A DNA stretch of 64,000 bases from Balneolaceae bacterium. Its GTDB lineage: Bacteria; Bacteroidota; Rhodothermia; Balneolales; Balneolaceae. Where the stretch lies: positions 62,001-126,000 of the forward strand of contig JAGYJQ010000002.1 in NCBI GenBank assembly GCA_018401935.1, read 5' to 3'. This document shows positions 1 through 9,743 of this stretch, in pieces (positions within the stretch are counted from its first letter, which is position 1; each line of letters starts with the position of its first letter). The translations under genes were made by a program, and so were the position numbers. The notes beneath the pieces were generated by a model. That model saw only the letters and a list, made by a program, of their open reading frames with translations, searched no databases and was not told where the DNA came from.

Positions 1-98
1 TAGATTTTTACATTAATTATTGGGGCACCGGCCTAATTATTCTACAAATGAAGTTTCTAATTATTTATATTGTAAAACCATTTCGGCTAAACGTAGCT

Positions 99-395
99 AT
101 GATTAAAAAGTCTATACATATCACTTTCCTGTGTTTGATTGGTCTTTCCTTATTTGGATCGGTCATTCACTATCATGAGGAAAGTTTATCATGTTTAGAT
201 CATGCAAATGAAGAACATTATGTTGAATCTGGTGATTATTGTCCGCTCACTTTAGTGAGAGGCAATGCGCTGATTTCTCGGGTAGATGTACCCACAAACA
301 TACATGTAGCTTTGGTTCGTTTTGCCTCCTATACAGAAAGCACTTGTCTTGCCAACCCATCTAATGTTCATTTAGGACGTGCTCCGCCTGCCTAA
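99..395 (+). CDS. small exported His/Cys-rich protein of unknown function
   Basis: About 98 residues from ATG 99. An in-frame ATG at 48 adds 17 residues, but 99 gives a clean signal sequence (MIKK followed by a hydrophobic stretch about 15 long). The mature part holds clustered metal-type ligands: HYHEE, SCLDH, EEHY, then a Cys in DYCPL. I do not recognise a named family. The next two genes are a His-rich lipoprotein and a TonB receptor on the same strand, so a role in metal (perhaps zinc) handling at the envelope is a reasonable inference. The gene lies 49 bp before the lipoprotein and is probably co-transcribed. Real-gene confidence is good; function is unknown. Confidence 0.7.
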   Translation: MIKKSIHITFLCLIGLSLFGSVIHYHEESLSCLDHANEEHYVESGDYCPLTLVRGNALISRVDVPTNIHVALVRFASYTESTCLANPSNVHLGRAPPA

Positions 396-444
396 TCGTT
401 TTCCTAGTTGTACTTTTACCTTTTAAAAAACAAATTAAACGATT

Positions 445-909
445 ATGTATAGATTAATTGAACGTTCCTTTATGGCGTTACTCGCCACCTTTGTAGTTTT
501 AGTTAGCATCTCATGCTCTAACCCCGTTGACACACATGATGATGATCATCATGAGGAACCCGCTGGTTTTGTATTGAAACTAAATGGGACTAATGTTATT
601 TCACAGCAACCCAGTGAAACGTTAACCGGAAGCTTTTCGATGAACGTTGACGAAGAAACCGATTTAATTCGCTTATACTTTGTCAGTGAAGATGGAGATG
701 AATTTACTCCTGAAGATGAGGAATACTCACTACAAGCTGAATTTAGCACCAATGAAATAGTCCATTTCGAACAACATGAAGAAGATGGTAAGTGGGCATT
801 TCATTTGCATGCGGAAGCGGCCGGAAGCACCAGCCTAACGCTAAAATTAATGCATGGCGGCCATTCGGATTTTAGCACACAAGCTATTCCTATCACGGTT
901 AGTGAATAG
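445..909 (+). CDS. His/Asp-rich lipoprotein, putative metal-binding
   Basis: 154 residues with a lipoprotein signal (lipobox near SISC at about residue 24), so probably lipid-anchored in the envelope. The mature N-terminus is a dense run of Asp and His (THDDDHHEEP), and later parts carry HFEQHEEDG, FHLHAE and MHGGH, so His recurs through the protein. The rest looks like a single beta-sandwich-type domain. It sits between a small His/Cys protein and a TonB-dependent receptor (19 bp gap to the latter), which suggests it captures a divalent metal and hands it to the receptor. That role is inference from composition and neighbours; no specific family is recognised. Confidence 0.75.
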   Translation: MYRLIERSFMALLATFVVLVSISCSNPVDTHDDDHHEEPAGFVLKLNGTNVISQQPSETLTGSFSMNVDEETDLIRLYFVSEDGDEFTPEDEEYSLQAEFSTNEIVHFEQHEEDGKWAFHLHAEAAGSTSLTLKLMHGGHSDFSTQAIPITVSE

Positions 910-928
910 TTTTTCCCGAGGCTAATCA

Positions 929-3298
929 ATGTTACATAAAATTTCTCATCTAACCGGGCATATCAATCGGTTAAGAATACGTAGAACATGGCTATGTACT
1001 AGCCTGCTTATGAGTCTAGCCATTGTTGGTATTGGTTGGATGGGGAATTCTTTTACTATTAATGCAGCTGGTTCGATATTATCCACTTATCTATCGGTTG
1101 AACAAATAGAAAACAATAGTGTACAAGGAGTACTCCTAGATTCGGAAAGCTCTTTACCTATCCCCTTTGCCTACATTCATCTTGAGGAGGTCAATAGAAC
1201 TGCCGTTTCCAACACTGAAGGCATGTTTGAATTGGCCAATATACCAAGAGGAGTGTTCCACTTGAGTGTTCACAGGTTGGGGTATAAAAGCAAAACTATA
1301 CGTATAGTAATAGCCGCCAACGATACCGTGAGGCTAGAGAGTGACCCTATTATAAAAATCTACTTAGAACCAGAGGTCTTGTCGGGGGAATCTGTACTAG
1401 TACAAGGAAGTGTAGATGGATATACTGGATCTAAAATTACCCATGTTTCAAAAAAATTAAATGGCACCGATCTACGGAAAAATTTAGGTGCAACATTAGC
1501 AGAAACCATAAGTAATCTACCTGGTATTAGTCAACGTACCAATGGAACAGCAACTGCCAGGCCTGTCATTAGAGGTTTAGGGGATGAACGAGTTCAAATT
1601 CGTCAGGATGGAATTGCTTCATCTGATATTTCATCCCAGTCCTCCGATCACGCTGTTACGATTGATGCTAGTTCAGCTGAAGAGATTCAAATTGCACGAG
1701 GCCCTGCTGCCTTACGCTACGGAGCAAATGCCGTTGGTGGCATCATCAATGTAGTTAAAAATTCAATTCCTACCTCCATACCCAATAAGTTCAGTGGTAG
1801 TGTAAGCCTTATGGGAGTGAGTGGTACACCCGGCGCCTCAATTGGTATCGAACAAAGAGTTCCAATTCCATCTAAATCAATGGTATTCAGCGTTGACGCA
1901 CAAGCTCATCGATTCGATGATATGCGTAGTCCAAATGGACCTATATTGAATAGTTTCAACCATAGTGATCGTGGAAGCTTTGGCCTAAGTCACATTACCA
2001 AATGGGGATATATTGGGGTATCTGGTAATGCATTACAATCATCCTATGGTATTCCCCCGAACCCAGATGGGCATGCAGAAGGAGTGGATATAGATATGAA
2101 TAATGCCCAACTGAATCTGAGTTCTGAAGTTTTACTGAAGTCATCTGCTTTTACCTCTATTCAGGTCCAAGGATCCATGACCCAATACTCACATATTGAG
2201 TATGAAAGCCCGACGATTGTGGGGTCTGAATTTGGGCTTGTTACCCAAAGTTTTCAGATGCATGCTAGACATGAACGAATTTCTTTTCTTCAAAAAGGAA
2301 GTCTTGGATTTAGTGTGCAACATCAAGATTATGCCGTCAATGGGGCTAATACCCCTAATTCAGAATCAATAGATCTCGGGTTGTACTGGATAGAAGCTAC
2401 TGATTGGGAGAAATTACACATGGAGTGGGGTGGTCGTCTAGATTTTGCTTACCGAACTCCCGATAATGACAACCCAAACTCTATAATTGGCTTTATTCAA
2501 GATAAAAAGTATCTAGCTTATTCGAGTTCGCTTAGCATGAATTGGACACTGAGATCAAATCATGCCCTTCAGGCAATACTCTTACATTCCTTCCGCGCTC
2601 CTTCCTTAGAAGAACTTTATTCAGAGGGGCCGCACCTTGCATCCTATTCCTTCGAAATCGGTAATCCTAATTTGAATCCTGAAAGAGCTTTGGCCAAAGA
2701 AATAGGATATAGTCTTAGTCTTCCCCATATAGAATTTAATGTAACCGGCTACCATAATGGATTCGGAAACTATAATTTTGCGGTTAACACTGGAGTGAAA
2801 AATAATCGATACCCTACCCTGTTTAATTATCAATTTAGCGGCGTAAAAGCCAGGATGTATGGTGTTGAAAGCGAAGTAAAGGTTCAAATGAGACAGCATT
2901 TCTTTTTTGATCTAACCGCTCACTATCTTAAAGCCGATATTAAAGAAGTGAACGAAGTTACATGGAACCCTATGCCTTATACCCCTCCTTTTACCGTGAA
3001 GAGCCGACTTAGCTATCGGAACGGATCAACATCAACCGGTGTCTCTTATCACTTTTCTGCTGAACAAACTCGAATCGGAAATTTTGAGTTACCAAGCTCC
3101 TCTTATTCACTAGTAGATGTTTATATGCAACATGAGTGGATGGGAAATACATCGAAGCGATTAAACGGCCTTCATACCATTCGTTTACGCGTCGATAACC
3201 TACTAAATGTAAATTACTATAATCATCTTTCGCGGATTAAACACCTTTCCTCTGAATTAGGTATTAGTGCAAACGTTATGTACCGTTATTACTTCTAA
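929..3298 (+). CDS. TonB-dependent receptor, likely metal uptake
   Basis: 789 residues. An N-terminal membrane-spanning signal region is followed by a carboxypeptidase-regulatory-like domain (about 60-150; VQGVLLDSESSLPIPFAYIH, GMFELANIPRG), a plug domain (about 175-285; PVIRGLGDERVQIRQDG, RGPAALRYGANAVGGIINV) and a long beta-barrel ending in an aromatic residue (YRYYF). This is the standard layout of an energised outer-membrane importer in Bacteroidota. A GAGG lies a few bases before ATG 929. The two upstream genes encode His-rich exported proteins, which suggests a zinc or similar metal substrate, as for ZnuD-type receptors; substrate is inference. A stem-loop follows the stop codon. Confidence 0.9.
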   Translation: MLHKISHLTGHINRLRIRRTWLCTSLLMSLAIVGIGWMGNSFTINAAGSILSTYLSVEQIENNSVQGVLLDSESSLPIPFAYIHLEEVNRTAVSNTEGMFELANIPRGVFHLSVHRLGYKSKTIRIVIAANDTVRLESDPIIKIYLEPEVLSGESVLVQGSVDGYTGSKITHVSKKLNGTDLRKNLGATLAETISNLPGISQRTNGTATARPVIRGLGDERVQIRQDGIASSDISSQSSDHAVTIDASSAEEIQIARGPAALRYGANAVGGIINVVKNSIPTSIPNKFSGSVSLMGVSGTPGASIGIEQRVPIPSKSMVFSVDAQAHRFDDMRSPNGPILNSFNHSDRGSFGLSHITKWGYIGVSGNALQSSYGIPPNPDGHAEGVDIDMNNAQLNLSSEVLLKSSAFTSIQVQGSMTQYSHIEYESPTIVGSEFGLVTQSFQMHARHERISFLQKGSLGFSVQHQDYAVNGANTPNSESIDLGLYWIEATDWEKLHMEWGGRLDFAYRTPDNDNPNSIIGFIQDKKYLAYSSSLSMNWTLRSNHALQAILLHSFRAPSLEELYSEGPHLASYSFEIGNPNLNPERALAKEIGYSLSLPHIEFNVTGYHNGFGNYNFAVNTGVKNNRYPTLFNYQFSGVKARMYGVESEVKVQMRQHFFFDLTAHYLKADIKEVNEVTWNPMPYTPPFTVKSRLSYRNGSTSTGVSYHFSAEQTRIGNFELPSSSYSLVDVYMQHEWMGNTSKRLNGLHTIRLRVDNLLNVNYYNHLSRIKHLSSELGISANVMYRYYF

Positions 3299-3305
3299 AA
3301 AAGAA

Positions 3306-3331
3306 AAGTTAGGATTTTCAGGGCCTAACTT
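3306..3331. terminator. stem-loop after TonB receptor
   Basis: A perfect 8-bp stem (AAGTTAGG / CCTAACTT) with a 10-nt loop lies 8 bp after the receptor stop. There is no U-run on the plus strand (A-rich sequence follows), so it is a weak rho-independent terminator at best; it could instead protect the mRNA 3' end. On the minus strand it would be followed by a T-rich run. Confidence 0.45.
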
Positions 3332-3428
3332 AAAAGAAAAAACAACATAGCCTACACTGTGAATGTAGAACATGTCATATATAAGGATGCATTTTTACAC
3401 GATTTGTTACAAAAATTTTTAAAAAAAA

Positions 3429-3887
3429 ATGATTTATCAATCTTATTTAGAAACGAGCATAGGTTTTTTGAGATTACTTTCCAATGGTAAACAGCTGTAT
3501 CATGTTCAGTTCCAAGAACATAGCGGACCTGAAGATCCTGACCAAATTACCGAATGGACTAAAACACAATTAACAGAATATTTTAATGGTAATCGGACTT
3601 CTTTCAATATTCCCTTGTTGTTAGACGGTTCTGAATTTGAATCTAGGGTATGGAGTGCGTTACAGCAAATCCCATATGGTACAACTACCTCCTATAAGGT
3701 ACTTGCCCAACAGATTGCCCATCCTAAGGCAATGCAAGCTGTTGGTAGTGCTAATGGAAGAAATCCTATAGCCGTTATCGTACCCTGCCACCGGGTCATT
3801 GGCCATGATGGAGACTTGAAGGGATATGCCGGTGGTATTGAACGTAAAAAATGGTTACTAAAACATGAGAGTTCATTACTGATCTAA
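3429..3887 (+). CDS. ogt: methylated-DNA--protein-cysteine methyltransferase
   Basis: 152 residues, usual for the Ogt family. It repairs O6-alkylguanine (and O4-methylthymine) by moving the alkyl group to its own cysteine in a suicide reaction. The active-site motif PCHRVIG is present with the acceptor Cys at residue 120, preceded by NPIAVIV. The DNA-binding helix region (VWSALQQIPYGTTTSYKVLA) and the arginine-finger region (AVGSANGRNP) are intact, as is the C-terminal KGYAGGIERKKWLLKHE. The N-terminal domain is short, as in Ogt rather than Ada. It stands alone between an outer-membrane receptor and a PepSY protein. Cytoplasmic. Confidence 0.95.
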   Translation: MIYQSYLETSIGFLRLLSNGKQLYHVQFQEHSGPEDPDQITEWTKTQLTEYFNGNRTSFNIPLLLDGSEFESRVWSALQQIPYGTTTSYKVLAQQIAHPKAMQAVGSANGRNPIAVIVPCHRVIGHDGDLKGYAGGIERKKWLLKHESSLLI

Positions 3888-3973
3888 CTATTTTACGCGG
3901 TTTAACGCGAATATTTAGTATGTTCTTTTTCGATTTAATCAACACCTTTCAACACATATCAAACTAAGCAGAC

Positions 3974-4489
3974 ATGCGTAAATGGCATTCTAGAAGGGAT
4001 ACCAGAAAAATGCACCGATGGGGAGCATTTCTAATATCCTTGCCTTTTTTAATCGTGATAATATCTGGCTTGTTGCTACAAGTAAAAAAAGAAATAGAAT
4101 GGATTCAGCCTAGTACTGAAGAGGTAGCTATCGACAGCCTTGCTCTCAGTTTTAGCGATATTTTACGGATTAGTCAAGGTGTAAAAGAGGCGCAGATTTC
4201 CACTTGGTCTGACATCAATCGCTTGGACGTGCGACCAAACAAGGGTATAGTTAAAGTACGTTCAGAAAATCAATGGGAAATTCAAATTGACCTAGAAAGA
4301 GGTTCGATCCTTAAAACAGCCTATCGGCGCTCGGATATTATCGAGCAACTTCACGATGGTTCTTGGTTTCACGATGCTGCTAAACTTTGGATTTTCCTTC
4401 CATCTGGCATCATTGTATTAATCCTTTGGCTAAGTGGAATGTACCTGTTCTTTGTTCCCATCTTAGCCAAAAGATCTCGTAAAAAGTAA
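3974..4489 (+). CDS. PepSY-associated transmembrane protein
   Basis: 171 residues with two membrane segments: residues about 16-36 (after RKMHRWGAFLIS) and about 140-165. A soluble loop lies between them, including DGSWFHDAAKLW. The opening pattern (basic residues, His, Trp, Gly before a hydrophobic helix) and the C-terminal helix are typical of the short PepSY-associated TM family, relatives of longer iron-siderophore reductase-like PepSY proteins. Conserved His residues near the helices could bind heme or metal, but this is not shown here. It ends convergently with the M14 peptidase 16 bp away. Confidence 0.7.
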   Translation: MRKWHSRRDTRKMHRWGAFLISLPFLIVIISGLLLQVKKEIEWIQPSTEEVAIDSLALSFSDILRISQGVKEAQISTWSDINRLDVRPNKGIVKVRSENQWEIQIDLERGSILKTAYRRSDIIEQLHDGSWFHDAAKLWIFLPSGIIVLILWLSGMYLFFVPILAKRSRKK

Positions 4490-4505
4490 ACAAACTCCTT
4501 ATTCC

Positions 4506-7142
4506 TTAATGTGCCGGCAATTGAAATACGGCATTTTGAATCATCCGTGAGGGTCCAATCCAAAACATTCGGTATTGGGTGTTTTCCAAGAGCAGTACTA
4601 CTTTACCTTGCCCCATATTTTGTACTGCCGCAAAGGAATTTGATGCCGCTTTTTCTTTATTTTCCAACGATGCGTAGCCTGAGGCAAGGAGCTCCGTGGG
4701 GTCTGAGGCATACCTACCTATGGCTAATAGCTCTGGACTAAGCTCAAATACATCGGTCGAGAACTTTAGTGTGTACAATTGATCCTTCATACCAAATCCT
4801 AACGGATGAGTGTTATCAATATGTGATTTGAATGCTGCACCTGGAATCCGCTTGAGTCCAGACTCCTTCGCGCGATCAGCATACAAGGTATATTCCTTAT
4901 CGGACTCTTCTTCATTACTGCTTTCTGGCTCGAACAGAGAAACATTGGTAAAACCACTTCGACTTTTACTAAGCCAAGACGCCATACCCTCAGTGCCCAC
5001 TAAAATACCGCCTGAACGAACCCAATCTTTCATTTTATCCTGAACAGATTCAGTAAGAACTTGATCGATTCCTCCCCAAGCACCTGGGAATATCATCACA
5101 TCATAGGCATCTAAGTCCATGCCAGCCAAACGATCGGATCGAAGTCGGCTAATACCATATTCAGTCCAATAGTCTAGGAGATACCAAAGTTGACCGGCTG
5201 TGTAGGAATTAAATGGCTGATCAACCACCAAAGCAACACGTGGAGCATGCAATGGGTTTGAATCAGACGAAGCTAAATCAATTCCCGTATCCATTCGCCC
5301 AGTATTGAAAGGTACTATGCTAACCTTATTTTTAAGGGCAATTTCTTCCATTTTGCTATGCAAGTGATCACCATGACCTAAATTTCTGCCCACCAATACA
5401 ATCACGCTCCCGCGAGAATAGGTCTTTCCCTCATACCCAAAGGACTCTGATGCGGTCCGAACCCTAAAACCAGCCTCTAACATATCACCTAGGGCGTTAG
5501 GGGCATAGCGTTGCGCCCAATCCATTACGTAGGCATAGGATGCTTTCTGAGTTAGCTCTCCTTTTAAAGAGATTTTCTGGTTGATGCGTGTCAGATTAGA
5601 AGGTAACTTTTCGCTCCAGTAGGCCTCTAAATTGTAGGCCATAGGAACCGTCCATGTAGACATATCATACATGACCGAGTCTCTAATTTCCAATTGTCGG
5701 CGAAAGAGCGTATGAATAAAAAGGTGTGCAGGTTGCTCAGTTGGAATTACAAAACTTCCTTCCTTTATAGTTCTTGTAGCCTCCTTCGCATCCCAATAAT
5801 CAAAGGTATTAGATAAGCGCTGATCTTGAGTGGTTTCGTACACCTGAACCCCATGATCTAACAATAAATTTACTACATCAAAACTGTAGGATTGTTCATC
5901 TCTAGAAAGTATGTAGGCTTTGGTGTCTCCTTTTTGGTTTTCGGGATTTCGCGCTTCCTTAAAGTATTCAAGTAAACCCATCCTATTATCAACCGCTGTT
6001 TCGACAACAGCCAAAGAATTAATGTAATGATCAAAAACACGTTGTCGTAGAGTTAACACATATCCGTCATCGGTATCTACAGCGCGACCACCCCTACTAT
6101 GCCCTCCTTGCTCAGCGAGCATTCCAATACCCCCCATTACACTGGGGTAGGATGAACCATACCCTGGGTAAAAGAAATCAAAGGCCTCTCGGGTAAAGTA
6201 ATTTACCTGGGCCTCGTCAAAGCGCTTTACCGCCCCCCTACCAAATGCATCTGCATAATCTTCATAACTACGAGGAAGTTCATAATTTCGAGGAGTAGTA
6301 CCCGGCATTAAAAAATAGTTGTTATTGGCCCCTTGTTCATGAAAATCCATATGGACTTGTGGCATCCATTCTTGATACACTTTTATTCGCCCTTGTGACT
6401 CTGGATGAACTAACCATACCCAATCTCTATTCAAATCGAACCAATAGTGATTGGTCCTTCCGCCAGGCCAGATTTCATCATGTTCTAAATCATTCACATC
6501 GGTATTTAGTACATGTGCTTGTGATGATTTATACCAAGTGATATATCTATCTCTACCATCTGGGTTTACCATCGGATCAATAATGACCACCGATTCCGCC
6601 CGCCAAGTTGCGGTTTCAGTATCTTCTGCAGCAACCAATCTGTAGGCTGCCTGCATGGCAGATTCACTGCTGGAAGGCTCGTTACCATGCACATTATAAC
6701 TCATCCAAACAACCACTGGCATATTGGAATCCGGTGCACTTTCATGACTCGCTAATTGCTTATTCTTCTCTTTTATTTGCTCTAGATTACTCATATTAGA
6801 AATAGAGCTAACGGTGGCGTAAATCAAGCTCCTTCCTTCATATGTGGTGCCATACTCTTGTACTTGAATTCGATCCGAGTTAGCAGCCAAATACTCAAAG
6901 TAATCCACCACCTGATAGTGGTGGGTATATTCTTGACCTAATTCGTAACCTAGAAACTGAGCAGGAGATAATATTCCCTCAGAATAGCTGAGCTCATCAT
7001 TAAAGGTGAACCGCTCAAAAACATCTGGATCGGAAGCGGTAGAGTGTTGAGCTAGTAGATTGGCTGAAAAACTAACCAATAAAAGTGTAAGGAAATGTGC
7101 GCGCTGCAGCAAACTTTGCTGAAATAAAAACCCGTGGTTCAT
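4506..7142 (-). CDS. exported M14-family zinc carboxypeptidase
   Basis: 878 residues with a signal peptide ending near LLAQ (residue 32). The M14 metallopeptidase domain covers roughly 65-390. Zinc ligands are visible as H152 and E155 (NVHGNEPS) and a downstream His in VHMDFHEQG (about H268). The substrate-binding arginine lies in FDLNRDW (R239), and the general-base Glu is in GMLAEQGG (E344). The C-terminal half holds a class I glutamine-amidotransferase-like fold region (VMIFPGAWGGIDQ) often found in large Bacteroidota M14 proteins. It likely trims peptides in the periplasm or outside the cell. All key residues are present, so it should be active. The gene is alone, convergent with the PepSY gene. 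Confidence 0.9.
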   Translation of the reverse strand: MNHGFLFQQSLLQRAHFLTLLLVSFSANLLAQHSTASDPDVFERFTFNDELSYSEGILSPAQFLGYELGQEYTHHYQVVDYFEYLAANSDRIQVQEYGTTYEGRSLIYATVSSISNMSNLEQIKEKNKQLASHESAPDSNMPVVVWMSYNVHGNEPSSSESAMQAAYRLVAAEDTETATWRAESVVIIDPMVNPDGRDRYITWYKSSQAHVLNTDVNDLEHDEIWPGGRTNHYWFDLNRDWVWLVHPESQGRIKVYQEWMPQVHMDFHEQGANNNYFLMPGTTPRNYELPRSYEDYADAFGRGAVKRFDEAQVNYFTREAFDFFYPGYGSSYPSVMGGIGMLAEQGGHSRGGRAVDTDDGYVLTLRQRVFDHYINSLAVVETAVDNRMGLLEYFKEARNPENQKGDTKAYILSRDEQSYSFDVVNLLLDHGVQVYETTQDQRLSNTFDYWDAKEATRTIKEGSFVIPTEQPAHLFIHTLFRRQLEIRDSVMYDMSTWTVPMAYNLEAYWSEKLPSNLTRINQKISLKGELTQKASYAYVMDWAQRYAPNALGDMLEAGFRVRTASESFGYEGKTYSRGSVIVLVGRNLGHGDHLHSKMEEIALKNKVSIVPFNTGRMDTGIDLASSDSNPLHAPRVALVVDQPFNSYTAGQLWYLLDYWTEYGISRLRSDRLAGMDLDAYDVMIFPGAWGGIDQVLTESVQDKMKDWVRSGGILVGTEGMASWLSKSRSGFTNVSLFEPESSNEEESDKEYTLYADRAKESGLKRIPGAAFKSHIDNTHPLGFGMKDQLYTLKFSTDVFELSPELLAIGRYASDPTELLASGYASLENKEKAASNSFAAVQNMGQGKVVLLLENTQYRMFWIGPSRMIQNAVFQLPAH

Positions 7143-7231
7143 ATGGATGTAGTTAGATTGTTATTAGATACAGTTACTTGTATCGAATGTTCGGTAAAAC
7201 ACAAGATTTTGAGCGTTGACCCAAGCGTGAG

Positions 7232-9580
7232 TTAATCAAACAAAAAAGTATGTGTGTATTTAACTAAAATAGAACGCTGGTTATAAGAAGGCAAACGTAA
7301 TCCGCTTTCATATCGATCTGCCCATGGTTGGGGTCCATTTTGATTGACTACCAACCAAAAATCCTGTCCTTCTCTAAAATTATATCGTAATCGTACGTTA
7401 GCACCTAACCTTTCGGAAACATTACTGGTTTGAACAAACGCATTAGCCGAAAATTTTCTATTCAATGCATAGGCGGCCTTGAATGAACTCTGATGAACCG
7501 TAAACGTTGTAACTTCACGACCCTCAATAACTGGGAAGTCCAATTTACTAATGCGGTAATCTAGTGAAAAATCCAAGTGCACATTAACTCTGTATTGAGG
7601 GCTAAAAGATATTTCTCTGATACTTCCGTCATAAATTTGTGCCATGGTTGTTGAAACTCTACCCCTGAACTTATATTGCTCAGGGCTACCGTAATTTAAC
7701 CCCCATTCTAGAAACCCATAATCATTAACCGGAATATATATACGGGACAGCAATTCAAAATCTTCATCCTGAAGTAGATGTTCTTGGCGGTAAACAAGTT
7801 CAGAACTTATGTTTCCTGCTGTTTTAAATTCCGTATTCCATTCGAAATTGATGAACCTAGATCGTAGATTAAATCCATCATAACTTTGAATGGAATAGTT
7901 TCGCAATTGAACTTGCTGTTGTTTTATGGCACTATTTTCTGGCGCAATCCATCCATAGCCAAAGCTAGCATAATAATCTGCTGTGTTAGTGGTCCGTACA
8001 AAACCAATCCCAGGATTAAAATCTTCTCCGGTGTAGTTAATCATAAATCGGTAGAACCAACCAATATTGGATCTTCTGTCAACGGTTAATCTACTAGTAA
8101 GACCAGAGAAGCCTAGAATATCTTGATTATAGTCAACGGAATTGTCTAAGGTTTGAGCTATTTTAAATTGAATAAAGCTCTCATTGCTAACATTATAGTC
8201 CATATCAAATCCTAAGACCACATTTTGCGCACCATCAAGCCCAAGTCGGTGAGTGTAGATGCTCCCAATGTAACTCTGAGGATTTAAAACTTGTTTCTTA
8301 AGCCTAATCACCCCAAAGTTTTCAGCTTCTGACTCTGCATAGGATTGTGTTTGAATATTTAATATCCCTACATCCACGTTTCCAGCCCTACCGGTTAGAC
8401 GAGCCCCCCCAATTATTGGAATAGGATTACCATCTGCTAAACCTATTCTTCTACTGTAAAAAAGTTTGGTACGACCAAATGAAAAGTCGAATAAGCCTGA
8501 TCTTTGTTGAAAAAACTGCCTTTTTTCTGGAAAATCAATGGAAAAACGGGTCAAATTTAACTGCTGCTCATCCGCTTCTACTTGAGCAAAATCTGTATTA
8601 GCTGTAAGGTCTAGGGTTAAATCTGAACTGATATTGTATTTAAGATCGAATCCTATGTCTTGTTTCCATGTTGTCTCCCTTAGATACTGATCTTCCGAAT
8701 CATTTAATTCAAACTCGTCTTGAAAGCCACTCAGTGAATAAGGAGTGATGTATAAAGGTTTTGACTCCTCTAACTGTACAAATTCAATTTCCTGGGTTTG
8801 TGAAGGTTTTAAATGGGACATGCTCCAATTGGGTGGGATATCGGGAAATACGTGCCGCTCATTTTGAGAGGCAATCCAACGATATACGATGATTCCCATT
8901 CGAGTCACATCATTGGTAACCTGATATCCTAAGGACGAAAAAGGAATGCGCATTTCAGCATACCAACCTTTGTCATCCCGAGTAGTTTCAACATCCCAAT
9001 ACGTATTCCAACTCCCATTAAACGCATCTACACCTGCACCAAAATTACCATCGTTACTAATTGCAAAATCGACCCGAACCCCCTCTGGGTTGGTGAAAAA
9101 GGTTAGCCCGTTTTCATTATCATTAAAAGAATCAAATACCACACCTATGATGTCATCATTCGCTTGGTAGTCATCCCTTTGAAGAGTATTAGAAATGATG
9201 GTAGACGCGTCCTTTGTTAAGTTTTCAGCAGCAATGTATACATATTTAGCATCGTAGGTCATATATATACGTGTTTCTTCGGACATCTCCGCTCGGTGAA
9301 TAGGCACCAATTGGGTCATTGTAAATGGTTTGATTTCATTCCAAATTGACTCACTTAATGTACCATCAAGTTTTATTTCACCGACTAATGGCTGAATCGT
9401 AATGACTTCTTGCGAAACTGCACCCTCATTGTTTTGAGCTACAGAATAGTATGGTGTGAAAAATAAAAATAAGAATATGATTGCATTTCCAAGTACTACG
9501 CTAGTAAACCTTACGGGTTGATTGGGAACAGAATTAAAAAAAATAGCCAATGATACTATGGTTTTGATATGGGTATACAA
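7232..9580 (-). CDS. DUF5916 outer-membrane protein with CBM9-like domain
   Basis: 782 residues. The N-terminus has a hydrophobic signal ending near SVAQ (about residue 49); the first ATG makes a long n-region, so the true start may lie a little further in. A carbohydrate-binding-family-9-like domain follows (about 65-230: VGEIKLDGTLSESIWNEI, RIYMTYDAKYVYIAAE, DGWYAEMRIPFSSLGY). The rest is a DUF5916 beta-barrel with alternating aromatic strands, ending in a typical outer-membrane C-terminal strand (KYTHTFLFD). The family is common in Bacteroidota and its biochemical role is not established. It is 89 bp from the M14 peptidase on the same strand, which may be co-transcribed. Confidence 0.85.
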   Translation of the reverse strand: MYTHIKTIVSLAIFFNSVPNQPVRFTSVVLGNAIIFLFLFFTPYYSVAQNNEGAVSQEVITIQPLVGEIKLDGTLSESIWNEIKPFTMTQLVPIHRAEMSEETRIYMTYDAKYVYIAAENLTKDASTIISNTLQRDDYQANDDIIGVVFDSFNDNENGLTFFTNPEGVRVDFAISNDGNFGAGVDAFNGSWNTYWDVETTRDDKGWYAEMRIPFSSLGYQVTNDVTRMGIIVYRWIASQNERHVFPDIPPNWSMSHLKPSQTQEIEFVQLEESKPLYITPYSLSGFQDEFELNDSEDQYLRETTWKQDIGFDLKYNISSDLTLDLTANTDFAQVEADEQQLNLTRFSIDFPEKRQFFQQRSGLFDFSFGRTKLFYSRRIGLADGNPIPIIGGARLTGRAGNVDVGILNIQTQSYAESEAENFGVIRLKKQVLNPQSYIGSIYTHRLGLDGAQNVVLGFDMDYNVSNESFIQFKIAQTLDNSVDYNQDILGFSGLTSRLTVDRRSNIGWFYRFMINYTGEDFNPGIGFVRTTNTADYYASFGYGWIAPENSAIKQQQVQLRNYSIQSYDGFNLRSRFINFEWNTEFKTAGNISSELVYRQEHLLQDEDFELLSRIYIPVNDYGFLEWGLNYGSPEQYKFRGRVSTTMAQIYDGSIREISFSPQYRVNVHLDFSLDYRISKLDFPVIEGREVTTFTVHQSSFKAAYALNRKFSANAFVQTSNVSERLGANVRLRYNFREGQDFWLVVNQNGPQPWADRYESGLRLPSYNQRSILVKYTHTFLFD

Positions 9581-9743
9581 TGAAACTTACATCTATAATA
9601 CTGCAATGAAGCAAGACTACAATTCAAAACAGAACCAAAAATACTGTTAAAATTGTTCCTGAGTCGTTAATATTTGTATATAATAATTATCATGTATGTT
9701 GTAACTAATAAGACGACTCAAATACGTATAACCCCTATTGCTT

